Positions 22,000 through 33,118 of a stretch of DNA of 64,000 nt are shown here, in pieces. This DNA is from Odobenus rosmarus divergens. Its lineage: Eukaryota; Chordata; Mammalia; Carnivora; Odobenidae. The DNA lies in contig NW_004450566.1 of assembly GCF_000321225.1 (NCBI RefSeq), positions 673,797-737,796 of the forward strand, written 5' to 3'. The stretch's first letter is position 1, and each line of letters opens with the position of its first letter. The notes under the pieces were generated by a model. It was given only the letters and a program-made list of their open reading frames with translations, had not been told where the DNA came from and searched no databases. Position numbers and translations under genes: made by a program.

Positions 22000-22600
22000 T
22001 CCTGATGTCCCACTTCCATCTCCTCCAAGACAACCCTTTCTATGTTCTCAGCTTTCAGTATTTTACCTTCATTTTATTTCCATATCTCTAAATAATAATT
22101 TCTTTCTTCTTGATGTTTTACAGTTTTAAGTATCATCTGGCCTAAAAACACCTAGCTCTCTAACCACCGTTCTACTCCAGCCATGCACAGTAACTTCTTT
22201 CTCTTCATACAGTTTATGTCATGATCTTACTTGAACATATACCCATGACTACTTCACATGATTGGACTAAGTAAAGTCTCTTCACCCCCGAGGAATGTTG
22301 CCTACCATGATAATCTTTCCCTTCTTATGCACTTTGTCATGTGTGTTCTTTGCTTACTTTTTTATATATTTATCACCATTTCATCTCTAAATTCTCCCCT
22401 TGTTATGTCCAAATACACCAACCAGTCCATCGGTCTTATCTTTCTGGGTCCATTCTCTCAGAGCCTTCTGGCCTGGCCTATCTGGACAGGATTCTGTCCT
22501 TCATGCCTGGTGCACCTTTGGGTACCTTCATCATTATCAGGGACTCTCTTCACCACCCTCTTGAGTTGGAACCACTTTTCTGGACCCTGAATCTTTTGCC
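22000..22600. other. Pyrimidine-rich single-copy DNA
   Basis: No family could be assigned with confidence. Overlapping frames of 99 and 110 codons in two registers have no domain, and their hydrophobic look comes from the T/C-rich composition. Confidence 0.4.
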
Positions 22601-22627
22601 CTCTTGTTTTTGTAGAGCACTTCTTTT

Positions 22628-22820
22628 TTGTTTTTTTTAATATTTTATTTATTTATTTGACAGAGACACAGCGAGAGAAACACAAGCAGGGGGAGTGGGA
22701 GAGGGAGAAGCAGGCTCCCCACTGAGCAGGGAGCCCAATGCAGGGCTCGATCCCAGGACCCTAGGATCATGACCTGAGCTGAAGGCAGACACTTAATCAC
22801 TGAGCCACCCAGGCGCCCCA
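22628..22820 (-). mobile_element. Can-SINE, minus strand
   Basis: A complete element flanked by TGTAGAGCACTTCTTTT (22611-22627) and TGTAGAGTACTTCTTTT (22821-22837), 16 of 17 matching. The head complement ends in GAGCCACCCAGGCGCCCC. Confidence 0.96.
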
Positions 22821-22899
22821 TGTAGAGTACTTCTTTTAATAAAGTCCTGAAAAAGGGCACCTATCTGCAAATGCCTTCAATCTACCCTCATATTGGACT

Positions 22900-23480
22900 G
22901 AGGATTTAGTTCCATTTATAATTACCTTGTGGAAAAATAATTTTTCTTGGAATATTGTAAACATTGTTCCATTGTCTTGCTGCTGTCAGAAGCCTTGTTG
23001 AGAAGTTCAAAGTTGTTATGATTCCTGTTTTCTTTATTTTCTTTCTGGAGGTCTTAAATTTCCTTTTTAAAATTATCCCCAGTGCTCTAAAATTTCACGA
23101 TGATGTACCTCGGTGCAGGTCTATTTTCGTCCATTGTGCTGGACATTTAGTATATCTTTCAATCTGGAAACTTATGTTTCCATGGTTTCTTTTCCAGGAA
23201 ATCTGAAGGACAGCCTAGAAACTTATTTCTTGGGATACCTGGGTGGCTCAGTCGGTTAAGTGCCTGCCTTCGGCTCAGGTCATGATCCCAGCGTCCTGAG
23301 ATTGAGTCCCGCTTCGGGAGCCTGCTTCTCCCTCTGCCTGCCGCTCCCACTGCTTGTGCTCTCGCTCTCTCTGACAAATAAATAAATAAAATCTTAAAAA
23401 AAAAAAAAGAAACTCATTTCCTTGCCATTAATATTATTTGTTCTCTTTTCCTGGGACTTCTGTGCTGGTTATTCTTATGG
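22900..23480 (-). mobile_element. Antisense L1 ORF1/5' region, split by a SINE
   Basis: 'CTCTAAAATTTCACGATGATG', 'CCTCGGTGCAGGTCTATTTT', 'CCATTGTGCTGGACATTTAG' and 'CAATCTGGAAACTTATG' match in order the reverse complement of an ancient L1 5' portion. It resumes after the SINE with 'TTGTTCTCTTTTCCTGGGAC'. Subfamily is not determined. Confidence 0.6.
23232..23407 (+). mobile_element. Can-SINE with internal deletion
   Basis: The head and tail are complete, but the middle jumps from GCTTCGGG to AGCCTGCTTCTCC, so about 17 bases are missing compared with neighbours. Target duplication AGAAACTTATTTC / AGAAACTCATTTC is at 23217-23229 and 23408-23420. Confidence 0.95.
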
Positions 23481-23569
23481 GCAGGGGTTACTTCATATTC
23501 CTATTTTTTTTTCTGTGGGAGATCATATAGAAATACCAACTTAGAACTGCTTAACATTCAGTTCTTTTA

Positions 23570-23980
23570 AAAATTTCTTAATGTTTATTTTTTATTAAAG
23601 CGTAATTAATAGCGCGCCTGGGTGGCTCAGTTGGTTAAGCGACTGCCTTCGGCTCAGGTCATGATCCTGGAGTCCCGGGATCAAGTCCCACATCGGGCTC
23701 CCTGCTCAGCAAGGAGTCTGCTTCTCCCTCTGACCCTCTTCCCTCTCGTGTTCTCTATCTCTCATTCTCTCTCTCTCTCAAATAAATAAATAAAATCTTT
23801 AAAAAAAATAAAGTGTAATTAATAGACAGTGTTATGTTAGTTTCAGGGGCACAATATGATTCAACAATTCTATACATTACTCAGTGCTCATCACAAGTAC
23901 ACTCTTAATCTCCATTATCTATTTTACCCATCCCCCTACCCACCTCATATTCACATTTTTATCTCTCTGAATCCCAGATA
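23570..23980 (-). mobile_element. L1 3' UTR fragment, antisense, split by a SINE
   Basis: After the SINE is removed the plus strand reads 'TTTTATTAAAGCGTAATTAA', 'GTGTTATGTTAGTTTCAGGG', 'GATTCAACAATTCTATACAT', 'TACTCAGTGCTCATCACAAG' and 'TTTTACCCATCCCCCTACCC'. This is the order of a carnivoran L1 3' UTR in reverse complement. Confidence 0.85.
23613..23808 (+). mobile_element. Can-SINE, young-looking copy in an L1 3' UTR
   Basis: A complete element with target duplication TAAAGCGTAATTAATAG (23596-23612) / TAAAGTGTAATTAATAG (23809-23825), one mismatch. It shares its diagnostic middle (CTGGAGTCCCGGGATC, CTCTGACCCTCTTCCCTCTCG) with the copy at 13357; the two differ at very few sites outside the CT tract. 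Confidence 0.96.
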
Positions 23981-24049
23981 TCTTATCCTTAGCAGTTGCT
24001 CAGTCAATAATGTTGAATCTGACTAAATTGAGTGAGTTTACATTAAGAA

Positions 24050-24580
24050 AATTGTCTCCTGCTGGGATGCCCTCCTTCTACACCATGTTCATTTACTGAC
24101 ATTCTGCCGATTCTCTAAAATCTGACCTCTGCCCTCTCCCGCGATTCTTTGAGTCTTTCCCTGCAGCTCTAGTGCATCTATCACTTACCTCTTCGGTATG
24201 TATTTAATTGCTTACATGAATTCTATGTACATTTATTTTATTTTAAAGATTTTATTTATTTATTTGAGAGAGAGAGAGCACGAGCAGGGGAAGCAGCAGA
24301 CAGAGGGAGAAGCAGGCTCCTCTCTGAGCAGGGAGTCCAGTTGCACAGGATCCCAGGACCCCAGGACCGTGACCTGAGCCAAAGGCAGATGCTTTAACCA
24401 ACTGAGCCACACAGGCGCCCCTCTACCTAATTTTAGATTGTAAGCCCCTGGAAGGTAGGGACTTCGTCTTAAACATCTTTGTGTACTACTTACCATCCAT
24501 GTATTACCTCCAATAATCTAACCCAGTGCTTACCACTACCTACTTCTTAATAACTGTCTGTTGAATGAATAAGTGAAAGA
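24050..24580 (+). mobile_element. L2 LINE 3' part, split by a SINE
   Basis: 'GGGATGCCCTCCTTCTACAC', 'GCATCTATCACTTACC', then after the SINE 'GATTGTAAGCCCCTGGAAGG', 'TAGGGACTTCGTCTT', 'CCCAGTGCTTACC' and 'CTGTTGAATGAATAAGTGA' follow the L2 3' end. Non-coding fossil. Confidence 0.85.
24237..24421 (-). mobile_element. Can-SINE, minus strand
   Basis: The reverse-complement layout is complete (AAAGATTTTATTTATTTATT, GA tract, head complement ending in CAGGCGCCCC). The flanks TCTATGTACATTTAT and TCTACCTAATTTTA are only loosely alike, so the insertion is older or the ends have drifted. It splits an L2. Confidence 0.93.
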
Positions 24581-24589
24581 AAGTAAGAA

Positions 24590-25860
24590 AAATGGAAGTC
24601 TTCTTAAAAATCCTGTCACAGAAACTCCAAGTAGCTAAGGAGCAACTTCAGCCAATGAACAAACGTGACCCTCAACAGTTATAAAGAAAAGAGAAGAAAA
24701 AAAAAAAAACTTGTTTTTTTCAGCTAAGGAAGAATGAATACAGAAAAATAGGCCCACAAGCTATGATGAAAAATAGGTCCTCAAAGACATTGTTTCTGAA
24801 TCTCAAAACAGCAGAAACAGCTAGCTGAATACTTGCTTTTCTGTTAGTTTTCACTGAAATGTGTATACACAAATCCAATTTGGAATCCTATTGGCATTGA
24901 CTCAAGCAGAGTTATTGTAGTTAAGGAAAATGTATAAGCAATTGCTGACAAAATTATTTTCCAGACGAACTTTATTTTGCCACTACCTATGTGTGATGAA
25001 GCTTAACAGAATACTTTTAAAGAGGACTGTAAGTAAAGGAAACTGTGAATTGTAATTCTGCTTGAGGGAATAAAATTTCTTTATGAAATCAAGAGTGGAA
25101 CAATGGAAAAAAGGAAAAGATCCTGGGTATATCACAATAATGTACCAGGGGAGCTACAGGAGATATTTTAAGCATCACCATAACGCTCTGTTGGAAGAGA
25201 CCCCCATGTGGTTTTTCTATTAATGATGGCAGTCTGGGCAATGCTTTAGCTGAAGTCGGCATGGGTAAATGTTTCCAGAGTGTACATGGGGTATGATTCA
25301 TTGACCTTTCAGGTAACACAACTCAATCAAAAGTCTTGGTGTATTGACAGAATCAGAAGAAATGCTTTGGCATCAAATAAAAACTTTAAATCTAAAAATA
25401 ATTCTTCTTCCATATGCAAAAATATCCTTGAAATTAGGGTGGACAAAGTGGTGTGTCTGTTGCTCCACACCAGTGCGATATCCCTGCTGCAAAAGAAAGA
25501 AGAATTTCAGAATTATTCAGATGAATCAAGACAAAAACAAGCCAATGCACACAGCCTTGGTTAGTTCTAACGAGCAGGTTTTTAAATCTGGAATTATTTA
25601 AATTCTGGAAATATGGAAATATTTAAATAAGTATTTATTATTTATAAATTATAAATTATTATAATTATTCATCTGGAAATATTTAAATTAAATTATTTAA
25701 ATATTATTTCCTGCATTATTTCCTCAATATTTTTCTCTAATCTGTATCCATAGAAATGATTTTTTGACTTTGGCTAATCCTCCAAGTGCAATTTCTTATT
25801 TCTCAACTGTAACATAACCTAAGGCCTTAGAACTCTTGGAGCCTATCTGCGTTATCTTCA
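24590..25860. other. Single-copy DNA with an AT-rich segment
   Basis: No gene is seen. The stretch at 25585-25720 is almost pure A/T, with repeated words GGAAATATTTAAAT and ATAAATTATAAATTAT that can pair with themselves. Overlapping frames of 85 and 94 codons at about 25.3-25.6 kb match nothing I recognise. Confidence 0.5.
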
Positions 25861-25869
25861 AAAAGAACT

Positions 25870-26065
25870 CCAAACTATTGAGAACCTGCTATGTGATGGC
25901 CATATTGGTAACATATATGTTACCTCATTACTCCTGACAACATTCCTATGGGAAAGGTGTTATTAGACCCATATAACAGACACGGTTACCAGAGCCAGAC
26001 AGATGAAACAACCTAGCCAAGGTCTGAAACTAGTGAGTTTACCTAAGCTTAGGTTTGAACCTAGG
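25870..26065 (-). mobile_element. MIR SINE, antisense
   Basis: 'TTGAGAACCTGCTATGTGAT', 'CAACATTCCTATGGGAAAGG', 'CCATATAACAGACACGGTTAC' and 'CCTAGCCAAGGTCTGAAACT' follow the reverse complement of MIR. Confidence 0.8.
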
Positions 26066-26590
26066 TTTAAAGTTAATTCCCCTTTAAAAATGCTATATTG
26101 CTACTTTTAGGTAGTTATATATAACACAAAAGAGATGTTGGTGATTCACTGTCAGTAGTCCCAGCACTATGATTTTATTGTCTCGGAGTTCAGCCATCTC
26201 CCTGTGCCTGAATCTTTGTAATCAAAAGAACAGTTTTGCAGATGTCTGCCAAAAGCAGGGAAGCAGTTGTGGTTGCCGAATCAAGCTGGCCCTTATAGGC
26301 TGTCTCTCTTGCGCTCAGCTCTGTGCTGAGCTTAAGGGGACCCACAAAACCCTGGAAAATTTAGTCCTCTTCTTTGAGAAACTAAACAGACATTGTTTCT
26401 TTGAAAATTTTTTCCTACTTCGCAAGCATTTCAACAGTGGCAGTTAAAATGATTTGAGGTGGTTCACCAACCCCTGAATTAGGTAATACAGAATCTCGAA
26501 GAGAGATGTATTCCCTTTTCTATCCTTTAATGACCATCAAGAAGAATGGCTCGGTTTGGTGCTAGTATGCTTTTAAAACTCCTGCTAATC
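26066..26590. other. Unassigned single-copy DNA with a 92-codon frame
   Basis: The frame at 26169-26447 is cysteine-rich in part (CGCRIKLALIGCLSCAQLCAEL) and is not covered by a repeat I know. It has no signal peptide and no splice context, and its length is within chance for this much DNA. Recorded because it is one of few repeat-free frames; coding is unlikely. Confidence 0.2.
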
Positions 26591-26593
26591 TCT

Positions 26594-26797
26594 CTCTTTT
26601 TTTTTTTTAAAAGATTTTATTCATTTATTTGACAGAGAGAGACAGCAAGAGAGGGAACACAAGCAGGGGGAATGGGAGAGGGAGAAGCAGGCTCCCAAGG
26701 AGCAGGGAGCCCGGTGCGGGGCTCAATCCCAGGACCCTGGGATCATGACCTGAGCCGAAGGCAGACGCTCAACGACTGAGCCACCCAGGCACCCCCT
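26594..26797 (-). mobile_element. Can-SINE, minus strand
   Basis: A complete element with a long T run at its left end (complement of the A-tail). Target duplication TGCTAATCTCT / TGCCAATCTCT is at 26583-26593 and 26798-26808. Confidence 0.95.
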
Positions 26798-26809
26798 TGC
26801 CAATCTCTT

Positions 26810-28040
26810 TTGCCAATACAGTGAAAGCAGGCATTTGGCTCAGAGACTTTGGCAACTAAGAGAGCATTTCTTTTATTGGTATCCTCTATTTATGACAATT
26901 GATGCTAACCTTCCATTTACCATAGTGATATAAATTGTCCTCTCTGATGAATTGAGGCTAAAAACTGAGTCATTGAAATAAAGGTAATAAAAATATAATA
27001 ATACAGGCATATGTCAATAATACATGTTAAATAATAATACAAGTATATGGCAAGAGAGCTAACTCTGGAAATCAAAAGAGGCTAGGCAGGGTCCTAGGCA
27101 GGTCATCCTGCAGCATGCCTTGGACGAGGCTCTGCCTCAGCTCAGGGAAAAGCTGTCTCCAACTTCTTCTGTAAGGAATAAACAGAAGGAGAAAATTATT
27201 TTTTATAGAAAAGAAATTGTACATTTAAACAATTATTCATATAAGCCTTGTTCTCATTAATTAGGTGCTATCCTAAATAAAGTGACCAATAAGTGACTTT
27301 CATTGTAGGCAAAGTATAAATAATCTCCGGAAATAAGATCAAGCTGTTTATAAAAAGATACAGATAATAAACCTTGACATCATGGTTCTAGCAATTAAAA
27401 GAACTTCATTTGAGGAACTATAACCAAAATAAGTACGTAATTTATCTACTGTTTGGTTGTAACAACTAAAGAGTGTCTTGCCTTCTGTACAAACTTTCCC
27501 CTTAGGATTCAGATCCAGGCTACCTAATGAGGGCCTTCCTGCCCAACATCAGCCAAGAATATATACCCCACATAAAGCAAACATCCCAGATGCAAAGCTT
27601 AGTGATTTCGTCCCATTATCTGGCTTTAAACACCTTCTATGTGCTAACACTCCTATGTGAGCTCTGTGAGGATGGGACTTTCGTCTCTTTGCTGGGACAT
27701 GTGGTAAGCTGTCCTGCATATTTGCTGATTGGATTCATGAAGACTGCCACTTCAGCTCCTGATTTTATATAATCATTCCAGAAAGAAATCCTTCTGTAAT
27801 GTTTTTCACTCTTCCCCCACTCTCTCTATAGCGTGATTCAACATTACCTCCGCGTGTCAGTGTTGTCAGTATGGAAATTAAATAAAAACAGAATAGTTAG
27901 AAAGCACCTGACCCCCTCAGGTGCTCCAAAACTTCCAAACTCTTGCCACTGCTTCTTACGTTTTCCTTTCTCTACCATTGTAGCAGGACTGTCGGCTTTC
28001 ATTACTGTGCGTTGTCAAAGTACCTGAGTTTTGCATCTTC
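26810..28040. other. AT-rich single-copy DNA
   Basis: No gene is seen. 'GAGCTCTGTGAGGATGGGAC' near 27659 suggests a possible L2 remnant at 27640-27770, at low confidence. Confidence 0.4.
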
Positions 28041-28060
28041 CTTTAAAAATTCTGGGATGG

Positions 28061-28292
28061 GGCGCCTGGGTGTCTCAGTCGGTTAGGCGGCTGCCTTTGG
28101 CTCGAGTCATGATCCTGGGGGCCTGGGATCGAGTCCCGCATCGCATCGGGCTCCTTGCCCAGCGGGGAGCCTGCTTCTCCCTCTCCCTCTGCCTGCAGCT
28201 CCCCCTGCTTGTGCTCTCTTTCTTGCTATTTCTATCTATCTCTGTCAAATAAATAAATAAAATCTTTAAAAAAAATAAAAATAAAAAGTAAA
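28061..28292 (+). mobile_element. Can-SINE with a 5-base internal duplication and extended A-rich tail
   Basis: The perfect 17-bp target duplication TAAAAATTCTGGGATGG is at 28044-28060 and 28293-28309. The B-box region reads GCATCGCATCGGGC, a tandem CATCG duplication absent from the other copies. The tail has grown to AAATAAATAAATAAAATC plus a further (AAAAT)n-like 40 bases. Confidence 0.96.
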
Positions 28293-28344
28293 TAAAAATT
28301 CTGGGATGGCTGCTTCTAGATCGCCAGGCTTATTAGAATTCTGG

Positions 28345-28510
28345 GATATGTATATACATATACAAGTGTATGTAAGATATATATGTATAAATAAATCTAT
28401 ATATGTATAAAATATATATTTCATAAAATAAATATTTTATAAAATTTTGCAAAAATATTTATATAGAAGTATACAAATATATTTTATAAAGAAATATATA
28501 CATATACCAA
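28345..28510. repeat. AT-rich (TATA)n-like low-complexity block
   Basis: Alternating TATATG, ATATATAT and AAATATTTTATAAAA words, many self-complementary, with very few G or C bases. It looks like a decayed microsatellite. Confidence 0.85.
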
Positions 28511-28755
28511 GATATTGTTTCTGGTTGGAATTGAGTGTTCTGGAGAGGCAAAGGGAAGCTTTTCCATGGTGTGATTAGTGGAATGCTACATAAGCTCAAC
28601 ACAGGGACTTTGTGATATCTGTTTTAGCTGCTGAGAACCATTTTCTTTACCTTTCTATTCCAAGTAGAGATCAATCTAGTCGAAGTTTCCAGATAAATAA
28701 TCTCTGAATAAGTAGGGTGCTGGTGTAAATAATAAATACAGCCTAATAATAGCTT

Positions 28756-28944
28756 TTAAAAAAGATTTTATTTATTTATTTGAGAGAGAGAGAGAGAGTG
28801 AGAGAGAGCATGAGCTGAGGGAGAGGCAGGTGCAGACTCCCTGCTCAGCAGGGAGTCCAAGCGGGGCTTGATCCCAGAACCCTGAGATCATGACCTGAGC
28901 CAAAGGCAGATGCTTAACCGACTGAGCCACTCAGGTGCCCCCAG
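28756..28944 (-). mobile_element. Can-SINE, minus strand
   Basis: A complete element with an expanded (GA)n tract. Target duplication CTAATAATAGCTT / CTAATAATATCTT is at 28743-28755 and 28945-28957. Confidence 0.95.
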
Positions 28945-29299
28945 CTAATAATATCTTAAAGATCATTCATTTTCCACTGTTTGAATTTAATCCTCTGTCA
29001 AGGTATTTTTTAAGGTAGAATCTGTTTTACCCAAATATATCATTTCAGAGATAATGGGGTCTTCATTTTCTAATTTCCATGAGTTCTGTTGATTTATTTC
29101 ATTTTGCCATGTTAGTTCTTTCAATTAAAAGTTTTGATTCCTATTAACATAAAAATCCATCTCTACCGAGAGAGGTAACATGGTAACTCCCATTGGTGAG
29201 TTCAGTTTAACCTGAAACATTCCAGATCCTTTCCCAAAAGCAAGGTTTGATGATTATTATGGACCTATTACATGTCAGAGGGGCCTTCACATGGCACTG

Positions 29300-29800
29300 A
29301 AAATAAAACAGAAACTCTTCCCATACCCTACAACATCCTGCGAGATTCGACTTGCTGTCTCTCTTCTCATCTTCCCATGCTCTTTCCTCTGGTTCAGAAT
29401 CTCCTGGCCCCCTTGGCCCCATTTTACTAGTGCCTCAAAAGTGCCAAACTCCTTTGCACCTCAGGACAACTGTCTTGATGCTCCCTTAGCTCACAGCCAT
29501 CTGCTCCCTGGCTTTTCACATAGCTAAGCTGTCACCTCTTCCAAGAAGCCTCCTTTGAACGTCTTACTTAAATTAGATCTTCCCTCCATATTATCCTCTC
29601 TTATTGAAAATTCTTTTGCTCCATAGCTTTTACCATACTTGTAATTATTTATTTGTCAATTTGTTCATTTTTTCCCTCTCTTCCCTTGTGCTTCGAGGTC
29701 TGTGATGGCAAAACCTTTGACTATTTAGAGACCAATGTAACGCCATCATCTGGCACAGTAGGCCTTAAACAAATATTGATGGAAGGAAGGAAGGAAGGGC
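29300..29800 (+). mobile_element. L2 LINE 3' part, long fragment
   Basis: In order: 'CCTACAACATCCTGCGAGAT', 'TGCCAAACTCCTTTGCACCT', 'GCTGTCACCTCTTCCAAGAA', 'CCATAGCTTTTACCATACTT', 'AGGTCTGTGATGGCAAAACC' and 'CATCTGGCACAGTAGGCC'. This is the L2 3' sequence, followed by a short GGAA run. Its frames are chance. Confidence 0.88.
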
Positions 29801-30810
29801 CACTGGGCTCCTGAAGGCTGAGGAAAGGGGGAGACTTTGTGGGGAAAAAACACTGCATAGACAGAAAGAGCTCACTCTGAAGACCCACCTAACAACACAA
29901 ATTCCCTCTCAGTCCAAAACAGAAAGTATAAATGGATGAAGAGGGCAGGAATGAGATGACAGAAGGGAAGTTCCCCTCATTCTCGGTGTTTGGAGGACAC
30001 CAGGGGGTAGTGGGGCAACTGATGACTTGGGAAAAGATGACTTAGTCCCATTGAAGATGGTGGATGGGACTTAGCTCATTCAATACCTGCATGAAGGAAT
30101 AAAAGGCCAATAAAGTCAGAGCTTGATTTTTTCAAAAGAAGCTAGAAATGTAAAATTTCATGTGAATTCTGCTGATTTTAATGCTGGGAACTAAATTGGA
30201 AATCTTAAAACTTTGTGGGGGCCAGTGTCTAGTAAGCCAAACACACCTATCTAGACTGCCACTCTCACAAAGATTTTCATTCCCTTTATAGGTTTCCTAA
30301 AGGGAAAAACTTAAAAGTATGTAGTGGTATGTGATAACTCCCCAAAACTCACTCCCATCACTTGGAAATCTAGGTGGCTTAAAATCCAACTTTTCCAAGA
30401 CATTCAAGACCATTGTCCTGAGTTCTGTCTTCCAAATTCATCTTGGTTGTAAAATATCTCTTTAATATACCTAACTCTGTCATCAGAGAGTTGAGTGCCT
30501 AGACAGGTGGCTATAATTTTCCTCTTTGCTGGGTTTATACCTTATTTGTGCAGCTTACAGTTGTATTTTAAAACAATGCATTTTGTCCTCCTTATGTTGC
30601 TGATTTTGCTCTGGAAAATTGATTTTAAATGATAAACATATTTACATGAAAGGAAATGTCAGAATAAGTCTTATTCCTTATTTTCATAGGGTTAATGGCT
30701 TGTCCAAATCTGCTGTCAGTAAACTGTGCACCAAAGGCCAAATCTTCTCAGTCACCTATTTCCGTACAGCCTGAGAGCTAAGAATGGTCATTACATTTTT
30801 ACGTAGCTGG
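29800..30810. other. Single-copy DNA, no gene seen
   Basis: No repeat family or frame of note is recognised in this stretch. Confidence 0.5.
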
Positions 30811-31025
30811 AGCATTGAAAGAATAATAATATTTTGTGACACACACAAATTTTATGAAATCAAAATTTAGTGTCTATAAATTGTATTGGAATGCAGTCAC
30901 ACTCATTTTTAATGTGCTGTCTTTAGCTGTTTTGCACTGCAGTAGCAGAGTAGAGTAGTTGCAAAATATACCATATGGTCTACAAAGCCTAAAATATTTA
31001 TCGTTGTCCCTTTACAGAAATTTAG
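30810..31025. mobile_element. hAT-type DNA transposon relic
   Basis: 'AATAATATTTTGTGACACAC', 'GAATGCAGTCACACTCATTT', 'GCACTGCAGTAGCAGAGTAG', 'GTAGTTGCAAAATATACCAT' and 'CAAAGCCTAAAATATTTATC' appear in the order of a common mammalian Charlie/Zaphod-like element. The exact family is not assigned. Confidence 0.7.
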
Positions 31026-33118
31026 ATCTAGAGAAGTAATTACTAGACTTCGGGATTTCATGGATCAGTAAAATTAAAGAGGTGGAGAGGAGAGTAAACA
31101 AACACTGAGCTGCCGACTTTTAGTTTACTGCCAGTAAAAACACTTAAATAAATGTTGTTTTCATCATCAGAATTTAATAAAAGAAAGTATACTATAGCAC
31201 AAAGAAATAAGAATGGACATACTCTCAGAATAAGGGGGGGAAATGTACATGTAAGAGCATGGGGCCTTAGAGTTAACCTTAACTAGTTTGAGTACAGGGT
31301 CCATTTTTATCTGTCATGAAAATGTTCAGATTAATCCTTTTTTGGCATTGTTTTAATAAACTAACAAGTTTCTAGATCATCCCATTTTCCCATTTTTTTT
31401 CTTTACCCGGCTGACACTCCTGGATCTCACCCTACTAAGAAAGCCTCTTATATGGCAATGCATCTCAGTTTTTTTGGCTTTTATTATTCATCACCTTTAT
31501 TTATGCATCCCAATTACCAAATTATTTTTAATACCCTTGAAGGCAGAGACTATAATTTGTAATTGTTTTTCACCATTTTAGCATCTACTGTGATATCAAG
31601 AATATAGTTAGTGCTCCTGTACTATATATAGAATTAGTCCCCCTGATGGAGAGTTCTCTTGGGTCCCACATTGTCTCTTCTGCTTTATCCATAGAAAATA
31701 CTGAAGTGGAGAAACAAATAAAATCATCAGTCTTTTCTGCATATCAGACATAAATGGTTGCTTTTTGAGGGCTGATTAGGATGGTCCAGTGTTGGCAATA
31801 CAAACATGGCAGAATGCCTCCTTATAATCTCTTTTATATAATTCGTTTCTCTTATGGTCATATAATCTGATATAGATCACAAGTTCAAGAGCATTTTGCA
31901 TATTATCCCTGGGGCACAAAGTCAGGTAGGGTCCCTATCAAAATGGGTAACTGGGTTTAAAAGCTTGTGACTATCTAGAGATAATATCAAGAGGGAACTT
32001 AATATAGTAGTTGAAATATATAATTTTCTGGCTTCAAAAAAAATGGGCCATGATGGCTCTTAAAAAAAAATTAGGTAATTACAGGATTCAGCTGCTTAAG
32101 CTTTGATTCGGCATAGGACCAAAGAGCCCTCAGGACTCCTATGGAGTTTCCTCTCTGCCTCTCTGCCAAAGCTAACCCTTCAAAGTAATTAAGAAATAAT
32201 TTCATAGTAGCCACACATGTAGGCAATCAGACCCAATATAGAAAACACCTGTTTTTACTTCAATTCTGGCCTGCTTACTAATAGGGCATATTTGTCTTGG
32301 GACATTGTGTTTGCTTGTGTAATTGTGCATAGCACATTTTCAGATTTTACCACAGATGGATCCTGAAAGCAGTTCTGAGTGAGTGTGTCTGGGTAAACAA
32401 GACACAAAAAGCCTTCCTCATCTTCTGTACAAACAGACGTAAGCAGAATGAGGCCCTGCCCTACCCTCTGCCCACACTGTGCAGGGCAAACAGGAAGCAG
32501 TTGGTGAACAGCTTTGGTCTTTCCAGGCTTAGCAACCAGGTTTCTTTTGTTTGGTTAACAACTCCAGGCCCATCCAACCAAAAAGAGTGGAAAATATGCA
32601 GGTCAACAGCCAGACAGTGGTAAGTGCTGACGAGTAGCCCTATTGTCAGAGAAGTAGAAGCAGCTCAGTGGGAGGATATGCTTCAAGTGTTTGGAGTTTC
32701 AATATTGTGCATGGTAGCTGCGCTTTGATGAGTGTTCTTGTGACCAAACCCAGAAGAAGGATGTTCTGAGAGTCACAAAAGAACGGGAAGAGCTGTTTGA
32801 GAACATAGAGACAGGGAGAAGAATTGCAAGGAGAACATGGATAGAGGAGATTCCAAAGTCCAAAGAACCAGGTCAGAATGAAAAGTGGCATTCAGTCGCT
32901 TTGTTTATATACATGAATGGAAATGAGGTGGAGAATAGGGTCAGTGGAATGGAAAAAGTCATGCTTGCAAAAAGTAGATGCCTATTTATGCTAAGAGTAT
33001 TTTAGGCTTGAATTATCTCACGTTTTCCTCAAATTTATACTTTGTTTTGGGTGGATAGAAATATAGGAAAATATTAATATTCATGACTTCTCTATAAATT
33101 GTGTCTTTAGACATAATT
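31026..33118. other. Single-copy DNA, possible worn L2 at 31.4-31.62 kb
   Basis: 'CCCTTGAAGGCAGAGACTAT' near 31530 resembles the L2 end. The remainder, including 32.28-32.9 kb, has no recognised repeat. A minus-strand frame of 81 codons at 32646-32891 has no known domain. Confidence 0.4.
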
